DNA of 64,000 bases from Buchnera aphidicola str. Sg (Schizaphis graminum) (lineage in GTDB: Bacteria > Pseudomonadota > Gammaproteobacteria > Enterobacterales > Enterobacteriaceae). The notes under the pieces were generated by a model. The model saw only the letters and a program-made list of their open reading frames with translations. It did not search any database and was not told the DNA's origin. This document shows, piece after piece, positions 53,834 through 64,000 of the stretch. The stretch's first letter is position 1; each line of letters opens with the position of its first letter. The stretch is taken from contig NC_004061.1 of assembly GCF_000007365.1 (NCBI RefSeq), positions 434,001 through 498,000 of the forward strand, given 5' to 3'. The translations under genes were made by a program, and so were the position numbers.

Positions 53834-54850
53834 ATGAAAATTATATACCCAGAAGAATTAAAACAAAAGTTAATTAAAAAATTAAATTATTTTTATATAT
53901 TACTAGGAGAAGATTCAATTTTATTGAGTAAAGCTGAACAATTAATATTCTATTTTGCAAAAGATAAAAAATTTATAGAAAAAAATACTATTAATATAGA
54001 AAAAAGTACAGACTGGAACAAAGTTATTAATTTCCATAAATCAAAAAATTTATTTTTTAAAAAAACTATTTTAATCATTAATTTTACTATAAAAAAATTA
54101 AATTTATCTTTAGTTAAAAATATAAACAAAATACCTCTTTTTAAAAATAAAGATATACTTACAGTAATAAAATTGAATGCACTATCTAGTTTAATAAAAA
54201 AAAGTACAATATTAAAAATTCTGATTTTAGAAAGCGAGATTATATATTGCTCCACTCCATATGAATGGGCATTTAAAAAATGGTTGCAATATGAAATAAA
54301 AACAAGAAATTTAAAAATAACACAGGAATCTTTTTTATTATTACATAAATATTATGAAGGAAACACATTATGTTTAAATCAAATATTAGATATTCTTTCG
54401 ATTACATGGCCTAATGAAAACATCAAAATAGAAAAAATAAAAAAAATCATTAATCAATTTTCAATTTTCTCTCCTGTAAATTGGATAAATGCAATTTTTA
54501 ATAAAAACAAAAAAAAAGCTATTTACATATTAGATAGTTTTTTTAAACAAAAATATAATCCTCTTATTTTAATACGAACCTTGCAAAAAGATCTATTGAT
54601 TTTACTAAACATGAAAAGAGAAAAAAAATTAAATATAAATTTTTTCTTAAAAAAAAATAATATTTCGTTGAATAGATCAAAATTTTTTGCTAATGCGCTG
54701 TATTATATTGATTTTAATAATTTTTTAAAAATAATAAGAATCTTATTGCAAATAGAAATAAAAATAAAAAAAGAATATAATAATTCTGTATGGATTCAAT
54801 TAAAAACACTAACATTATTACTATCTTCACCAATGAAATATACACCGTAA
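53834..54850 (+). CDS. holA: DNA polymerase III delta subunit
   Basis: Clamp-loader subunit that opens the beta sliding clamp. It has 338 residues (E. coli 343). Sequence is very divergent and lysine/isoleucine-rich, but MKIIYPEELKQKL, YILLGEDSILLSKA and the position between leuS and nadD identify it. It is among the fastest-changing genes in the window. Confidence 0.9.
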   Translation: MKIIYPEELKQKLIKKLNYFYILLGEDSILLSKAEQLIFYFAKDKKFIEKNTINIEKSTDWNKVINFHKSKNLFFKKTILIINFTIKKLNLSLVKNINKIPLFKNKDILTVIKLNALSSLIKKSTILKILILESEIIYCSTPYEWAFKKWLQYEIKTRNLKITQESFLLLHKYYEGNTLCLNQILDILSITWPNENIKIEKIKKIINQFSIFSPVNWINAIFNKNKKKAIYILDSFFKQKYNPLILIRTLQKDLLILLNMKREKKLNINFFLKKNNISLNRSKFFANALYYIDFNNFLKIIRILLQIEIKIKKEYNNSVWIQLKTLTLLLSSPMKYTP

Positions 54851-54854
54851 AAAC

Positions 54855-55505
54855 ATGAAAGAAATATATGCAATATTTGGAGGGAATTTTGATCCTATTC
54901 ATTATGGTCATATTACTTCTGCTGAAAAATTATCGCGCGAAATTTCAATAAAAAAAATAATATTACTGCCTAATTATGGCCCTCCTCATCGTTCTAAAAC
55001 AAAAACATCTATAATAGACAGATTAAAAATGATTAAATTCGCTATTAAAGATAATAAACTATTTACAATAAGTTATTTAGAAACAAAAAAAAATACAACT
55101 TTTTATACGATAGAAACATTAAAAAAAATAAGAAAAAAAATTGGTTATCTGCAACCATTATGTTTTATAATAGGAGAAGATAATCTAAATAATTTAAATA
55201 TCTGGAAAGATTGGAAAAAAATATTATCTTTATCTCATCTATTAATTTGTCCTAGAATTCATATAAAAAAAAGTAATCCTAAATTAAAAAAATGGATCTC
55301 GGATCATACTACTAAAAATAGTAATTTATTACATAAAAAACCATTTGGTTTTATTTTTTTTTCAAAAATGTCTATGCTTAATATCTCTTCAACTGCAATC
55401 AGGAAAAGTTATTACGAAGGTAAAAGCGCTTGTGGATTATTACCTTCAAAAATAGATAAATATATTTTATCAAAAAATCTATATAAAATTTATAATCAAA
55501 ATTGA
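54855..55505 (+). CDS. nadD: Nicotinate-nucleotide adenylyltransferase
   Basis: Makes deamido-NAD from nicotinate mononucleotide and ATP. It has 216 residues (E. coli 213). The nucleotidyltransferase motif is [13 protein letters not shown] at about 8-20; the second is SSTAIRKS. It starts 4 bases after holA and its TGA overlaps the tusA start. Confidence 0.94.
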
Positions 55506-55762
55506 TTTCTATTTCTTTAAAAAAAACAAAATATGAAAAAAAAAATATTATATTAAATTTAATTGGACTTCGATGTCCAGAACCTATTATGGTAATAAGA
55601 AAAACATTAAGAAAAATGAAAAAAAATGAAAAGATACTAGTATTAGCAGATGATCCATCAACGAAAAGAGATATTCCTTATTTTTGTTATTTTATGGAAC
55701 ATCAACTTCTAGATCGTTTCATTCATGTAAAACCTTATCGCTACTTACTAAAAAAGGGATGA
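55502..55762 (+). CDS. tusA: Sulfur carrier protein TusA
   Basis: Relays persulfide sulfur from IscS towards 2-thiouridine of tRNA. It has 86 residues (E. coli 81). The motif [20 protein letters not shown] contains the active cysteine; [14 protein letters not shown] follows. No ATG precedes the motif; the TTG at 55502 overlaps the nadD stop by 4 bases and is the likely start. Kept although sulfate assimilation is lost, since its sulfur comes from cysteine. Confidence 0.93.
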
Positions 55763-55818
55763 TCTTCTACTAAGATAGATTAAATGAATCAATACAATTT
55801 ATGTAAAAAAATCAAAAG

Positions 55819-55849
55819 ATTAATATACACACTGGGTGTGTATATTAAT
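55819..55849. terminator. 14-bp perfect hairpin between convergent tusA and asd
   Basis: Arms 55819-55832 and 55836-55849 are perfect complements over 14 bp, including ATACACAC/GTGTGTAT, around a TGG loop. It lies between the tusA and asd 3' ends. Probably a two-way transcript end; AT-rich sequence but no clean T-run follows. Confidence 0.6.
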
Positions 55850-55883
55850 ATATACTATATAATTAAGAATTATTAAAAATAAA

Positions 55884-56999
55884 TTAAATATTAACTAATA
55901 AGTTTAGCATTCTTCTTAAAGGTTCAGCGGCACCCCATAACAACTGATCTCCCACAGTAAAAGCAGAAAGATATCGATCATCTATATTTAATTTTCTTAA
56001 TCGACCTATTGGTATATTTAATGTATCAGTCACCGCAGATGGAGTTAAATTACATAATGTTTTTTGCATATTGTTAGGAATAACATCAACCCATTGATTA
56101 TGATTAACAATTATTTTTTTTATATTTTCTAGAGAAATATCTTTGTTTAATTTAATTAAAAATGACTGACTATGACATCGAATTGAACTTATACGAACAC
56201 AAGTTCCGTCAATTAATACTTTTTTTTTCAAATTTAAAATTTTGTTTGTTTCAGCTTGTCCTTTCCACTCTTCTCGACTTTGACCATTTTTCATTTCTAC
56301 ATCTATCCATGGTATTAAACTAGTTGCTAATGGTACAGAAAAATTTTCTAATGGAAAATTTTTACTACGACTTTCTTGAGTAACTTTTTTTTCAATATCT
56401 AAAACAGAATAAGATTTATCTAATAAATCTTTAGAAACGACATTATATAAAGAACCCATTTGTTTTAATAATTCAATTACATAACGAGAACCAGCTCCTG
56501 ATGCTGCTTGATAAGTAGATACAAAAACCCAATCTATTAAATTGTTTACAAACAACCCTCCTAAAGCCATTAACATCAAACTCACAGTACAATTACCACC
56601 TACAAAAGTTTTAATTCCTTTATCCAATGCATTATTTATAACATTTAAATTAACAGGATCTAATATAATTGTAGCATCTTTTTCCATTCGTAATGTAGAA
56701 GCAGCATCTATCCAATAACCTTGCCAATTATTATTACGCAATTTTGGATAAATTTTTTCAGTGTAAGAACTTCCTTGACATGTAATAATAATATCCATTT
56801 CCTGTAATAAATTAATATTATATGCATCCTTTAAATTTTTAGATAAAATATTATTTATAATAGGACCATCTTGACCAGATTGAGACGTTGAAAAAAAATA
56901 AGGAATAATTTTTGAAAAATCATTTTCTTCTTGCATTCTTTTTAATAAAACTGATCCTACCATTCCGCGCCAACCAATTATTCCAACAGACTTCGTCAT
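55884..56999 (-). CDS. asd: Aspartate-semialdehyde dehydrogenase
   Basis: Makes aspartate semialdehyde for lysine, threonine, methionine and diaminopimelate. It has 371 residues (E. coli 367). It begins [15 protein letters not shown]; the catalytic Cys137 is in [27 protein letters not shown] and [11 protein letters not shown] follow. Works with lysA in essential amino-acid supply. Confidence 0.97.
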   Translation of the reverse strand: MTKSVGIIGWRGMVGSVLLKRMQEENDFSKIIPYFFSTSQSGQDGPIINNILSKNLKDAYNINLLQEMDIIITCQGSSYTEKIYPKLRNNNWQGYWIDAASTLRMEKDATIILDPVNLNVINNALDKGIKTFVGGNCTVSLMLMALGGLFVNNLIDWVFVSTYQAASGAGSRYVIELLKQMGSLYNVVSKDLLDKSYSVLDIEKKVTQESRSKNFPLENFSVPLATSLIPWIDVEMKNGQSREEWKGQAETNKILNLKKKVLIDGTCVRISSIRCHSQSFLIKLNKDISLENIKKIIVNHNQWVDVIPNNMQKTLCNLTPSAVTDTLNIPIGRLRKLNIDDRYLSAFTVGDQLLWGAAEPLRRMLNLLVNI

Positions 57000-57312
57000 T
57001 AATTAATATACGGATTTTTAAATTAACAATAATTTTTATCAAAATTGACAACTTATTCAGTTAAAGTAAAAACTTACCGTCCTCCGAAAATAAATACTAT
57101 ATAATTTTTATAAAAAAATAGTTATTGATAGAAAATATAAAATTTTATTTAAATTTTTAATATACTATAAAATTATAAATTTATCTTAAAATTAAGATTT
57201 ATATATAAAAAATAATATTAATATGTTTATATTAAATAAAAAATTTTAGTGTTTTATTCAAATTACATATCGTGAAAAACTTTACATTTCTAAAAGGACA
57301 TAATAAATTAAA
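57000..57312. promoter_or_regulatory. 313-base divergent gap between asd and the yhgN-type gene
   Basis: No gene or RNA seen. Two back-to-back promoter-like pairs lie near asd. Minus strand: TTGATA (57042-57037), 16 bases, TAAAAA (57020-57015), close before the asd ATG. Plus strand: TTGACA (57045-57050), 16 bases, TAAAAA (57067-57072), about 240 bases before the yhgN-type ATG. The rest is featureless AT-rich sequence. Confidence 0.35.
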
Positions 57313-57903
57313 ATGAATGAAATAATCTCTACAACTATATTACTAATTTTAATAATGGATCCCTTAGGGAACCTTCCAATTTTTATGACCATACTAAAAA
57401 AATTAGATGCAAAAAGGAGAAGAATAGTAGTTATACGTGAAATGATTATAGCTCTGATTGTGATGTTAATATTTTTATTTGTCGGAGAAAAAATACTTAC
57501 TATTCTTAATTTAAAAACTGAAACAGTTTCTATATCTGGAGGAATTATTTTATTTCTTATTGCTATTAAAATGATTTTTCCATCCGATGAAGGTAACAAT
57601 GGAACTTCTTCAGAAGAAGAACCATTTTTAGTTCCATTAGCCATCCCATTAGTTGCAGGACCTTCTTTATTGGCTACATTAATGTTGTTATCTCATCAGT
57701 ATTTACATCATATGCCTTATTTAGTGGGATCATTACTGATTGCATGGTTTTTTACAATCATAATATTGTTATTATCTGGTTTATTTTTAAAATTATTTGG
57801 TGATAAGGGTGTAAATGCATTAGAACGATTAATGGGTCTTATATTAATAATGCTTTCTACACAAATGTTTCTTGATGGAATAAAAGCATGGTTTAAAAAT
57901 TAA
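57313..57903 (+). CDS. yhgN: YhgN/MarC-family inner-membrane protein
   Basis: Integral membrane protein of the MarC family (UPF0056), function unknown. It has 196 residues (E. coli YhgN 197). About six hydrophobic segments; family sequence IMDPLGNLPIFMTIL near the start, FLVPLAIPLVAGPSLLATLM at about 105-124 and GLILIMLSTQMFLDGI at the end. It neighbours asd as in E. coli. Confidence 0.9.
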   Translation: MNEIISTTILLILIMDPLGNLPIFMTILKKLDAKRRRIVVIREMIIALIVMLIFLFVGEKILTILNLKTETVSISGGIILFLIAIKMIFPSDEGNNGTSSEEEPFLVPLAIPLVAGPSLLATLMLLSHQYLHHMPYLVGSLLIAWFFTIIILLLSGLFLKLFGDKGVNALERLMGLILIMLSTQMFLDGIKAWFKN

Positions 57904-57927
57904 AAATTATTAAATAAGGATGATTAT

Positions 57928-59094
57928 ATGAATTTAAGAAAAATGACTGAATTAAATATAACAGGAAAAAAAATTTTAATAAGAACAGATTTAAATGTTC
58001 CTATAAAAAATGGCGTGATTCAATCTGATGCAAGAATACTTGCTGCTCTTCCTACCATTGAAATAGCTATTGAAAAAAAAGCTAAAATAATTATTTTATC
58101 TCATTTAGGACGTCCAAAAGAAGGGTGCTATACAAAAAAATATTCTTTATTTCCTATTTTTGAGTATCTAAAAAAGAAATTAAAAAAAACAAAAATTTAC
58201 TTTTCTGATAATCACTTAAAAAAAGTTGAAATAAATTCAGGAGAAATATTAATTTTAGAAAATGTTCGTTTTAACGTGGGAGAATTAAAAAACGATGAAA
58301 ATTTATCTAAAGAATATGCTAATTTATGCGATATTTTTGTTATGGATGCTTTTGGTAGTGCACATAGAATGCAATCTTCAACATATGGCATTGGAAAATT
58401 TGTTAAAATTGCATGTGCAGGACCTCTTTTAATATCTGAAATTAACAACTTAAAAAAAGCGTTAAAAAATCCGAAACGTCCTATGGTCGCTATAGTAGGA
58501 GGTGCAAAGGTATCAACCAAATTTAATGTGTTAAATAAATTAGCTGCAATTTCAGATACAATCATTGTTGGAGGAGGTATAGCTAATACATTTTTAGCTA
58601 TTGATAATAAAATTGGAAAATCGTTACATGAACCGAAATTTATACTAAAAGCTAAAAAGTTACGTGATAAATACAACAACATTGTGATACCAATCGATTC
58701 TCGTGTAGGAAAAAACTTTTCTCATAAAGAAAAATGCACAATAAAATTATCTTCTAATATTGAAAAAAACGAAGAAATCATGGATTTAGGTGATAAAACA
58801 ATAAAAAAAATTATCAAAATACTTAAAAAATCAAAAACAATTCTTTGGAATGGACCTGTTGGTGTTTTTGAGTTTCCTAATTTTCGTAAAGGAACTGAAA
58901 TGATTGCAAAAGCAATTGCAGAAAATAATGGATTTTCAATAGCTGGCGGTGGAGATACACTATCTGTTATTGATATGTTTCAAATAAAAGATAAAATTTC
59001 TTATATTTCAACAGGAGGAGGAGCATTTTTAGAATTCATAGAAGGGAAAAAATTACCTGCCATGAAAATGTTAGAAGAAAATTTTCACAAATAA
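57928..59094 (+). CDS. pgk: Phosphoglycerate kinase
   Basis: Glycolytic ATP-forming step. It has 388 residues (E. coli 387). Recognised by [29 protein letters not shown], and [10 protein letters not shown] plus GGGDT near the end. AAGGATGATT precedes the ATG. First of a pgk-fbaA-mscS run kept from E. coli (epd missing). Confidence 0.98.
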   Translation: MNLRKMTELNITGKKILIRTDLNVPIKNGVIQSDARILAALPTIEIAIEKKAKIIILSHLGRPKEGCYTKKYSLFPIFEYLKKKLKKTKIYFSDNHLKKVEINSGEILILENVRFNVGELKNDENLSKEYANLCDIFVMDAFGSAHRMQSSTYGIGKFVKIACAGPLLISEINNLKKALKNPKRPMVAIVGGAKVSTKFNVLNKLAAISDTIIVGGGIANTFLAIDNKIGKSLHEPKFILKAKKLRDKYNNIVIPIDSRVGKNFSHKEKCTIKLSSNIEKNEEIMDLGDKTIKKIIKILKKSKTILWNGPVGVFEFPNFRKGTEMIAKAIAENNGFSIAGGGDTLSVIDMFQIKDKISYISTGGGAFLEFIEGKKLPAMKMLEENFHK

Positions 59095-59143
59095 GTTTTA
59101 AACAATTCATTGTAATAAAAAATTCAATATAGCAGGAAAAAAA

Positions 59144-60223
59144 ATGAAAATATTAAATCTTATTCAACCTGGAGTTGTAACAGGTAATGAATGTCAGATA
59201 ATATTCGAATTAGCTAAAAAAAAGAAATTTGCAATACCGGCTGTTAATTGTATAGGTACGGATTCAATAAATGCAGTCTTAGAAACTGCTTCTAGGGTAA
59301 AGTCTCCAGTTATTATACAATTTTCTTATGGAGGCGCTTCTTTTATTGCAGGTTATAAGAGAACATCTTCAAAAAATCCAGAAGATCAGGCTATTCAAGG
59401 ATCTATATCAGGTGCTCAACACGTACATTTAATGTCACAATACTATCAAATACCTGTAATACTTCATACAGACCACTGTTCTAAGGAAATGTTACCATGG
59501 ATTGATGGATTACTAGAAGAAGGTAAAAAACACTATAAAAATTTTGGAAAACCTCTTTTCACTTCTCATATGATTGATTTATCAAAAGAACATTTAAAAG
59601 AAAATATTGCCATTTGCAGCAATTATTTAAAAAAAATTAAAAAAATAAATATGATTTTAGAAATTGAATTAGGATGCACAGGAGGAGAAGAAGACGGTAT
59701 AGATAACAGTAACATAGATAAAAAACTACTTTATACACAACCTAAAGATGTTAATTATGCATATAAAAAATTAAGTAAAATTAGCACAAATTTTACCATT
59801 GCAGCTTCATTTGGAAATGTACATGGCGTATATCAACCTGGAAATGTTAATCTTAAACCAAATATTCTAAAAGAATCTCAGGAATATGTAAGTACTAAAC
59901 ATAATTTAAAAAAGCTTCCATTAAATTTAGTATTTCATGGTGGTTCAGGTTCAGATTTAAAAGAAATACATGAATCTATTGAATACGGTATAGTAAAAAT
60001 GAATATTGACACCGATATACAGTGGGCAAGTTGGAAAGGAGTTTTCAATTTTTATAAAAAAAATAAAGACTTCTTACAAAAACAAATAGGAAATAAAAAT
60101 GGTAAAAACATACCTAATAAAAAATATTATGATCCTAGATCATGGATAAGAGAATCTCAAGAATCAATGTCTAAAAGATTAGAAAAAACATTTAAGGATC
60201 TTAATGCTTTTAATATTTTATAA
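59144..60223 (+). CDS. fbaA: Fructose-bisphosphate aldolase, class II
   Basis: Zinc-dependent aldolase of glycolysis. It has 359 residues, as E. coli. Zinc ligands are in LHTDHC (about 108-113) and FHGGSGS; ELGCTGGEEDGIDN and the C-terminal KRLEKTFKDLN are conserved. Followed by a terminator. Confidence 0.98.
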   Translation: MKILNLIQPGVVTGNECQIIFELAKKKKFAIPAVNCIGTDSINAVLETASRVKSPVIIQFSYGGASFIAGYKRTSSKNPEDQAIQGSISGAQHVHLMSQYYQIPVILHTDHCSKEMLPWIDGLLEEGKKHYKNFGKPLFTSHMIDLSKEHLKENIAICSNYLKKIKKINMILEIELGCTGGEEDGIDNSNIDKKLLYTQPKDVNYAYKKLSKISTNFTIAASFGNVHGVYQPGNVNLKPNILKESQEYVSTKHNLKKLPLNLVFHGGSGSDLKEIHESIEYGIVKMNIDTDIQWASWKGVFNFYKKNKDFLQKQIGNKNGKNIPNKKYYDPRSWIRESQESMSKRLEKTFKDLNAFNIL

Positions 60224-60253
60224 AAAAAAATAAAGAAATTTTATATTTAAGTC

Positions 60254-60288
60254 CGGGGAATAAATAAAAATATTCTCCGAAATTTTTT
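60254..60288 (+). terminator. Rho-independent terminator after fbaA
   Basis: CGGGGAATA (60254-60262) pairs with TATTCTCCG (60271-60279) over 9 bp including one G-U, loop of 8, followed by AAA and six T (60283-60288). Confidence 0.8.
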
Positions 60289-60420
60289 AAAACATCTATC
60301 TTATATAATCTATAAAAATGTTTCATCACAATTAATTTAATAATTTTTAAAAAAATATTAATTAAAATAATCTGAATTTCTTAAGAATTATTTAAATCAA
60401 AAAAATAAATAGAGATAAAA

Positions 60421-61272
60421 ATGAATGAATTAAATGTAGTAAATGATATTAATCATGCAGGCAATTGGTTAATACGAAATCAAGAATTATTATTTGGATA
60501 TGTAATTAATTTGACATCCGCAATTATAATTTTAATTTCTGGAATGTTTATAGCTAAAATAATATCTAACGGAGTGAATCAAATATTGATAACACGTCAT
60601 ATAGACGCTACTATTGCTGGTTTCCTTTCTGCATTAATGAGATATATTATCATAACTTTTACACTTATTGCGTCACTTGGAAGAATCGGAGTACAAACAA
60701 CGTCAGTAATTGCTATATTAGGAGCTGCTGGTATGGCAATTGGATTAGCACTACAAGGCTCTTTATCTAATTTTGCAGCAGGGGTACTATTAGTAACTTT
60801 AAGACCTTTAAAAACAGGAGAATATGTTAACTTAGGAAATGTGGCAGGGACAGTTTTAAACATTCATATCTTTTATACTACTTTACGAACCTTAGACGGG
60901 AAAATTGTAGTTGTTCCAAATAATAAAATTATTTCTGGAAATATCATTAACTATTCCAGAGAACCTGCGCGTCGTAATGAATTTTCTATTAGTGTTTCGT
61001 ATAACACGGATATTGATTTAGTAATAAAAGTACTTAAAAGGGTAATAGAAAATGAAGATAGAGTTATGAAAGATCGAGATATTGTGATTGGTTTAAGTGA
61101 ATTAGCTCCATCTTCTTTAAATTTTATTATTCGATGTTGGAGCAGCACAGATGAATTAAATGCAGTATATTGGGATTTAATGGTTAAATTCAAGAAAGAA
61201 TTAGATAAAAACAATATTAATATTCCTTATCCTCAAATAGACGTTCATCTTTATAAAAAAAATAAAAATTAG
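60421..61272 (+). CDS. mscS: Small-conductance mechanosensitive channel MscS
   Basis: Inner-membrane channel that opens on osmotic downshift. It has 283 residues (E. coli 286). Three membrane helices; the pore helix reads [25 protein letters not shown] with the glycine/alanine packing pattern intact. The cytoplasmic beta domain with [17 protein letters not shown] follows. Retention suggests osmotic protection still matters in the bacteriocyte. Confidence 0.96.
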   Translation: MNELNVVNDINHAGNWLIRNQELLFGYVINLTSAIIILISGMFIAKIISNGVNQILITRHIDATIAGFLSALMRYIIITFTLIASLGRIGVQTTSVIAILGAAGMAIGLALQGSLSNFAAGVLLVTLRPLKTGEYVNLGNVAGTVLNIHIFYTTLRTLDGKIVVVPNNKIISGNIINYSREPARRNEFSISVSYNTDIDLVIKVLKRVIENEDRVMKDRDIVIGLSELAPSSLNFIIRCWSSTDELNAVYWDLMVKFKKELDKNNINIPYPQIDVHLYKKNKN

Positions 61273-61333
61273 TTATTTCTAACTAATACTAGATTGTTGT
61301 TTGAACTTCTATTTTATTAAAAATAAGGTATTT

Positions 61334-64000
61334 ATGTTTTTTGTTTACAGATCAAATCAAATTGATATTTTATTTACTAAAATATGTAAAATAATAAAAA
61401 AAAAACCACTTCTTAATATTTTTGAAAGAGAAATTATTATTCATGACAATGAAATATTATTTCAAAATTTAAATACATTTATTGCTAATCATACAGGAAT
61501 TGCTGCAGATTTTAAATTAATTTACCCTAACGTTTTTATATGGAAATTATTTAAACAAGTTTTTTCTGATATTCAATTAAATAATATTTTTTCAAGATCT
61601 ACTATAACTTGGAAAATTATGAAAATTATAGAAGAAAATGATTTTTGTAAATTTGTTCAAAAAAAAGATAAAATAATGAAAAAATTTGAATTTTCATTTT
61701 TAATGTCTCATTTATATCAACAATATATTCTATACCGACCAAATTGGATTAATATGTGGGAAAAGAATAAAAAAAATACATTAAAAATTGAAAAAAAAGA
61801 TGAATGGCAAGCAAAACTATGGATTAAAATTATACTTTATACCGAAAAACTTCAACAATCAAAATGGCATTTTTCAAATTTATTTAAAAAATTTAAAACA
61901 TTAAAAAAAATAGAACATATAAAATTTCCAAAACGTATTTTTATTATTTATTCTATAAGTTTAAATCCAAAATATATGGAAATTTTTAAAAAAATAAGCA
62001 CATATACAGATATATATTTTTTATCTATTAACGCTTGTGAAAAAAAAATTTTTCATATTAGTTTTGCTAAAAACTATGTTGTTCAAAAAAATAATTTATT
62101 AATGAATTTATCCGAAAAATATGAAAAATTTTATTTTTTATTTTTTAAAAAGTTTAAAAAAATAAAATATAATAATTTTTTTCAAAAAAACAATAGTAAC
62201 AATTTACTTAACATTGTTAAAAATGACTTTTTAAATTTTAAAGAAAAAGAAAATTTATTAAAAAAAAACTCTTTTTTACTCAAAGATAATTCAATATCAA
62301 TAAACATTTGCTGTGATAAAAAACATGAAATTGAAGTTTTATATAATAAATTATTGAGTTTTTTTAACGAAGACTCGAAACTCAAACCTAGTGATATTGT
62401 TATTACTTCATTTTCATTAAATACTTATATAATTTACATTAATTCAATATTTAAATCTAAAAATAAAAAAGAAAAAATACCTTTTTATATATCTAAAAAA
62501 CATTCTGATAAAATAGAAAAAATACTATTTATTTTTAATAAAATACTAAATTTACCAAATATCCGTTGTAATAATGAAGAAATATTAGATTTAATTGAAA
62601 TTCAAGATATAAGAGATAAATTTGATATTTCAGAAGAAGAAATAAATATTTTATACGAATGGATTGAAAAAGCAAATATAAGATGGGGTCTTCACGAAAA
62701 TGAAAAACAAAAAAATAATTTAATTTTTATAAAAAAAAATCAAAATACCTGGTTTTACGGTATTAAAAAATTACTAATAAGTCATGCAATAAATGAAGAA
62801 GAAGAAGTTTGGAATAATGTTTTATCATGTACCTCTATTAACACTTCAAGAACAGAATTAATAGGAAAACTAATAAATTTTATTAAAGTTCTTGATCAAT
62901 GGAGAGATAAATTATTTTTTTCAAAAAAAATTAAATCTTGGCGTCCACTTTTTCTTTGTTTTATAAAAGATTTCTTTTATAAAAATGAAAAAATAAGAGA
63001 TAGCATCGATATCATTAATAAAACTTGGACAAAAATGATCGATGATGCAACTTTATCTAATTATGAGAAAAAAATTCCTATAAGTATTTTAAAGAAAAAA
63101 TTTTCACATATTATGAATAATTTCAGTGAAAAAAAATTTTTACCAGGTGTAATAAATTTTTGTCATCCATCTTTAGTATGTTATATACCATTTAAAATAA
63201 AATGTATTATTGGAGCAGAATATCAAGAAATTCCTAAAAAAAAATTAAGTTCTTTTAACTTAATCGATAAATATCCATTAACTAGCGATTTGCACATTTG
63301 TAAAGAAAATTATATATTTCTTCAAAATTTTATTTCTACCCAAGAAACTTTATATATTAGTTATGTTGGACATTCTTTAAAAAATAATAATAAAGTTCGT
63401 TCATCAATATTAATTGATCAACTATTGAATCATATCACATCAAATTTTTATGTTTCAGAACATCATGATTATAAAAATAATAAAAAAGAGATATTTGAAC
63501 ATATTTGTAAAAAACATAAAAAAGAAAATCTTTATGAAAAAAAACAAGTCAATAAAATTAATTTGAATACACTTCAAAAAACAAAAAAAATAAATCAAGA
63601 AATATATAATAAAATTTTTTCTATAAAAAATAGAATAATTTCTACTTCTACTCAAATAAGCTTAAAAAGCTTGATATCTTTTTGGAAAAATCCAATACGT
63701 TATTTTTTTAATTATACATTAAATATAAAGTTAAAAATAGCAAAAAGAAATATTATAACAGAACCTTTTTCAATTAATCTATTTGATGATTTTAAGATCA
63801 GTAATATAATCTTTAAAAAAATATTAAACAATGAAAGTATAAAAGATGAATTCAAAAAAATTATTTTATCTGGTATTTTACCATATGGACATTTTGGATC
63901 AATTTTACTAAAAGAAAAAAAGAAAGAAATAGAAAATATAGTAAAAGCAATTTATAAATATCGAATATCATCTCCTAAAAAAGAAAATTTTGATATAAAA
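61334..64000 (+). CDS. recC: Exodeoxyribonuclease V gamma subunit RecC, 3' end outside window
   Basis: Chi-recognising subunit of RecBCD. I read an unbroken frame from ATG 61334 to the window end (889 residues of about 1,100). Landmarks: NHTGIAADFKLIYPNVFIWKL, LYQQYILYRPNWINMWE, ANIRWGLHEN, YISYVGHSLKNNNKVRSSIL and ILPYGHFGSILLKE. The last aligns with DLPYGAFGEIFWE of E. coli at about residue 870. The E. coli GMNDGVYPR segment has degenerated to IGAEYQEIPKK. Upstream of recB/recD expected outside the window. Confidence 0.93.
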   Translation, partial: MFFVYRSNQIDILFTKICKIIKKKPLLNIFEREIIIHDNEILFQNLNTFIANHTGIAADFKLIYPNVFIWKLFKQVFSDIQLNNIFSRSTITWKIMKIIEENDFCKFVQKKDKIMKKFEFSFLMSHLYQQYILYRPNWINMWEKNKKNTLKIEKKDEWQAKLWIKIILYTEKLQQSKWHFSNLFKKFKTLKKIEHIKFPKRIFIIYSISLNPKYMEIFKKISTYTDIYFLSINACEKKIFHISFAKNYVVQKNNLLMNLSEKYEKFYFLFFKKFKKIKYNNFFQKNNSNNLLNIVKNDFLNFKEKENLLKKNSFLLKDNSISINICCDKKHEIEVLYNKLLSFFNEDSKLKPSDIVITSFSLNTYIIYINSIFKSKNKKEKIPFYISKKHSDKIEKILFIFNKILNLPNIRCNNEEILDLIEIQDIRDKFDISEEEINILYEWIEKANIRWGLHENEKQKNNLIFIKKNQNTWFYGIKKLLISHAINEEEEVWNNVLSCTSINTSRTELIGKLINFIKVLDQWRDKLFFSKKIKSWRPLFLCFIKDFFYKNEKIRDSIDIINKTWTKMIDDATLSNYEKKIPISILKKKFSHIMNNFSEKKFLPGVINFCHPSLVCYIPFKIKCIIGAEYQEIPKKKLSSFNLIDKYPLTSDLHICKENYIFLQNFISTQETLYISYVGHSLKNNNKVRSSILIDQLLNHITSNFYVSEHHDYKNNKKEIFEHICKKHKKENLYEKKQVNKINLNTLQKTKKINQEIYNKIFSIKNRIISTSTQISLKSLISFWKNPIRYFFNYTLNIKLKIAKRNIITEPFSINLFDDFKISNIIFKKILNNESIKDEFKKIILSGILPYGHFGSILLKEKKKEIENIVKAIYKYRISSPKKENFDIK

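Noticed and set aside
58212..58682. Open frame of 156 codons antisense to pgk
   Set aside because: Same reason; pgk is complete and conserved over the region.

Overview
The window reads as chromosome of Buchnera aphidicola, the obligate intracellular symbiont of aphids. The sequence is extremely AT-rich. Nearly every gene is a shortened, lysine/asparagine/isoleucine-rich ortholog of an E. coli gene, and E. coli operon fragments survive (rimM-trmD-rplS, alaS-csrA-serV-argV, metT-leuW-glnU, pyrG-eno, prfB-lysS, pgk-fbaA-mscS). I see no insertion sequence, prophage, CRISPR array or clear sign of recent transfer. Broken sulfate-assimilation genes, as described from memory for the Schizaphis graminum symbiont, point to that lineage or a relative; this is an inference.

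Layout: 1-1.6 kb, translation operon (rimM partial, trmD, rplS). 1.7-9.3 kb, tldD, aroQ, fis, rluD, bamD, alaS, csrA. 9.3-9.5 kb, tRNA-Ser and tRNA-Arg. 9.6-15.4 kb, gshA, metK, endA, rsmE, ygfA, rpiA. 15.6-15.9 kb, tRNA-Met/Leu/Gln. 16-22 kb, glnS, pyrG, eno, queE, queD. 22-33.4 kb, a minus-strand block: cysJ, cysI, cysH, cysG, cysD, cysN, cysC, ftsB, ispD, ispF, nlpD. 33.5-43.6 kb, mutS, dsbA, polA (exonuclease domain only), engB, typA, gmk, ygfZ, prfB. 43.6-56 kb, lysS, lysA, lgt, thyA, miaB, ybeY, corC, leuS, holA, nadD, tusA, asd. 57-64 kb, a yhgN-type gene, pgk, fbaA, mscS and the 5' five-sixths of recC.

Two kinds of gene damage coexist. (1) Five of seven contiguous sulfate-assimilation genes (cysN, cysD, cysG, cysH, cysI) carry several frameshifts and/or nonsense codons each, so reduction of sulfate to sulfide is lost; cysC and cysJ are still open. 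(2) lgt, ybeY and endA are each broken exactly once, at a run of ten A or T, with the rest of the protein conserved, and nlpD is broken at a T10 and an A9. Transcriptional slippage on such runs could restore the frame, as has been reported for Buchnera poly(A) tracts. prfB keeps its programmed +1 frameshift. The lipoprotein route looks decayed as a whole: lgt is frameshifted, BamD has no lipobox cysteine, and the reconstructed NlpD lipobox is non-canonical.

Most functions are core: translation and tRNA modification, glycolysis (eno, pgk, fbaA), amino-acid supply to the host (aroQ, lysA, asd), glutathione, isoprenoid and queuosine-precursor synthesis, and a minimal replication/repair set (holA, mutS, recC, polA fragment).
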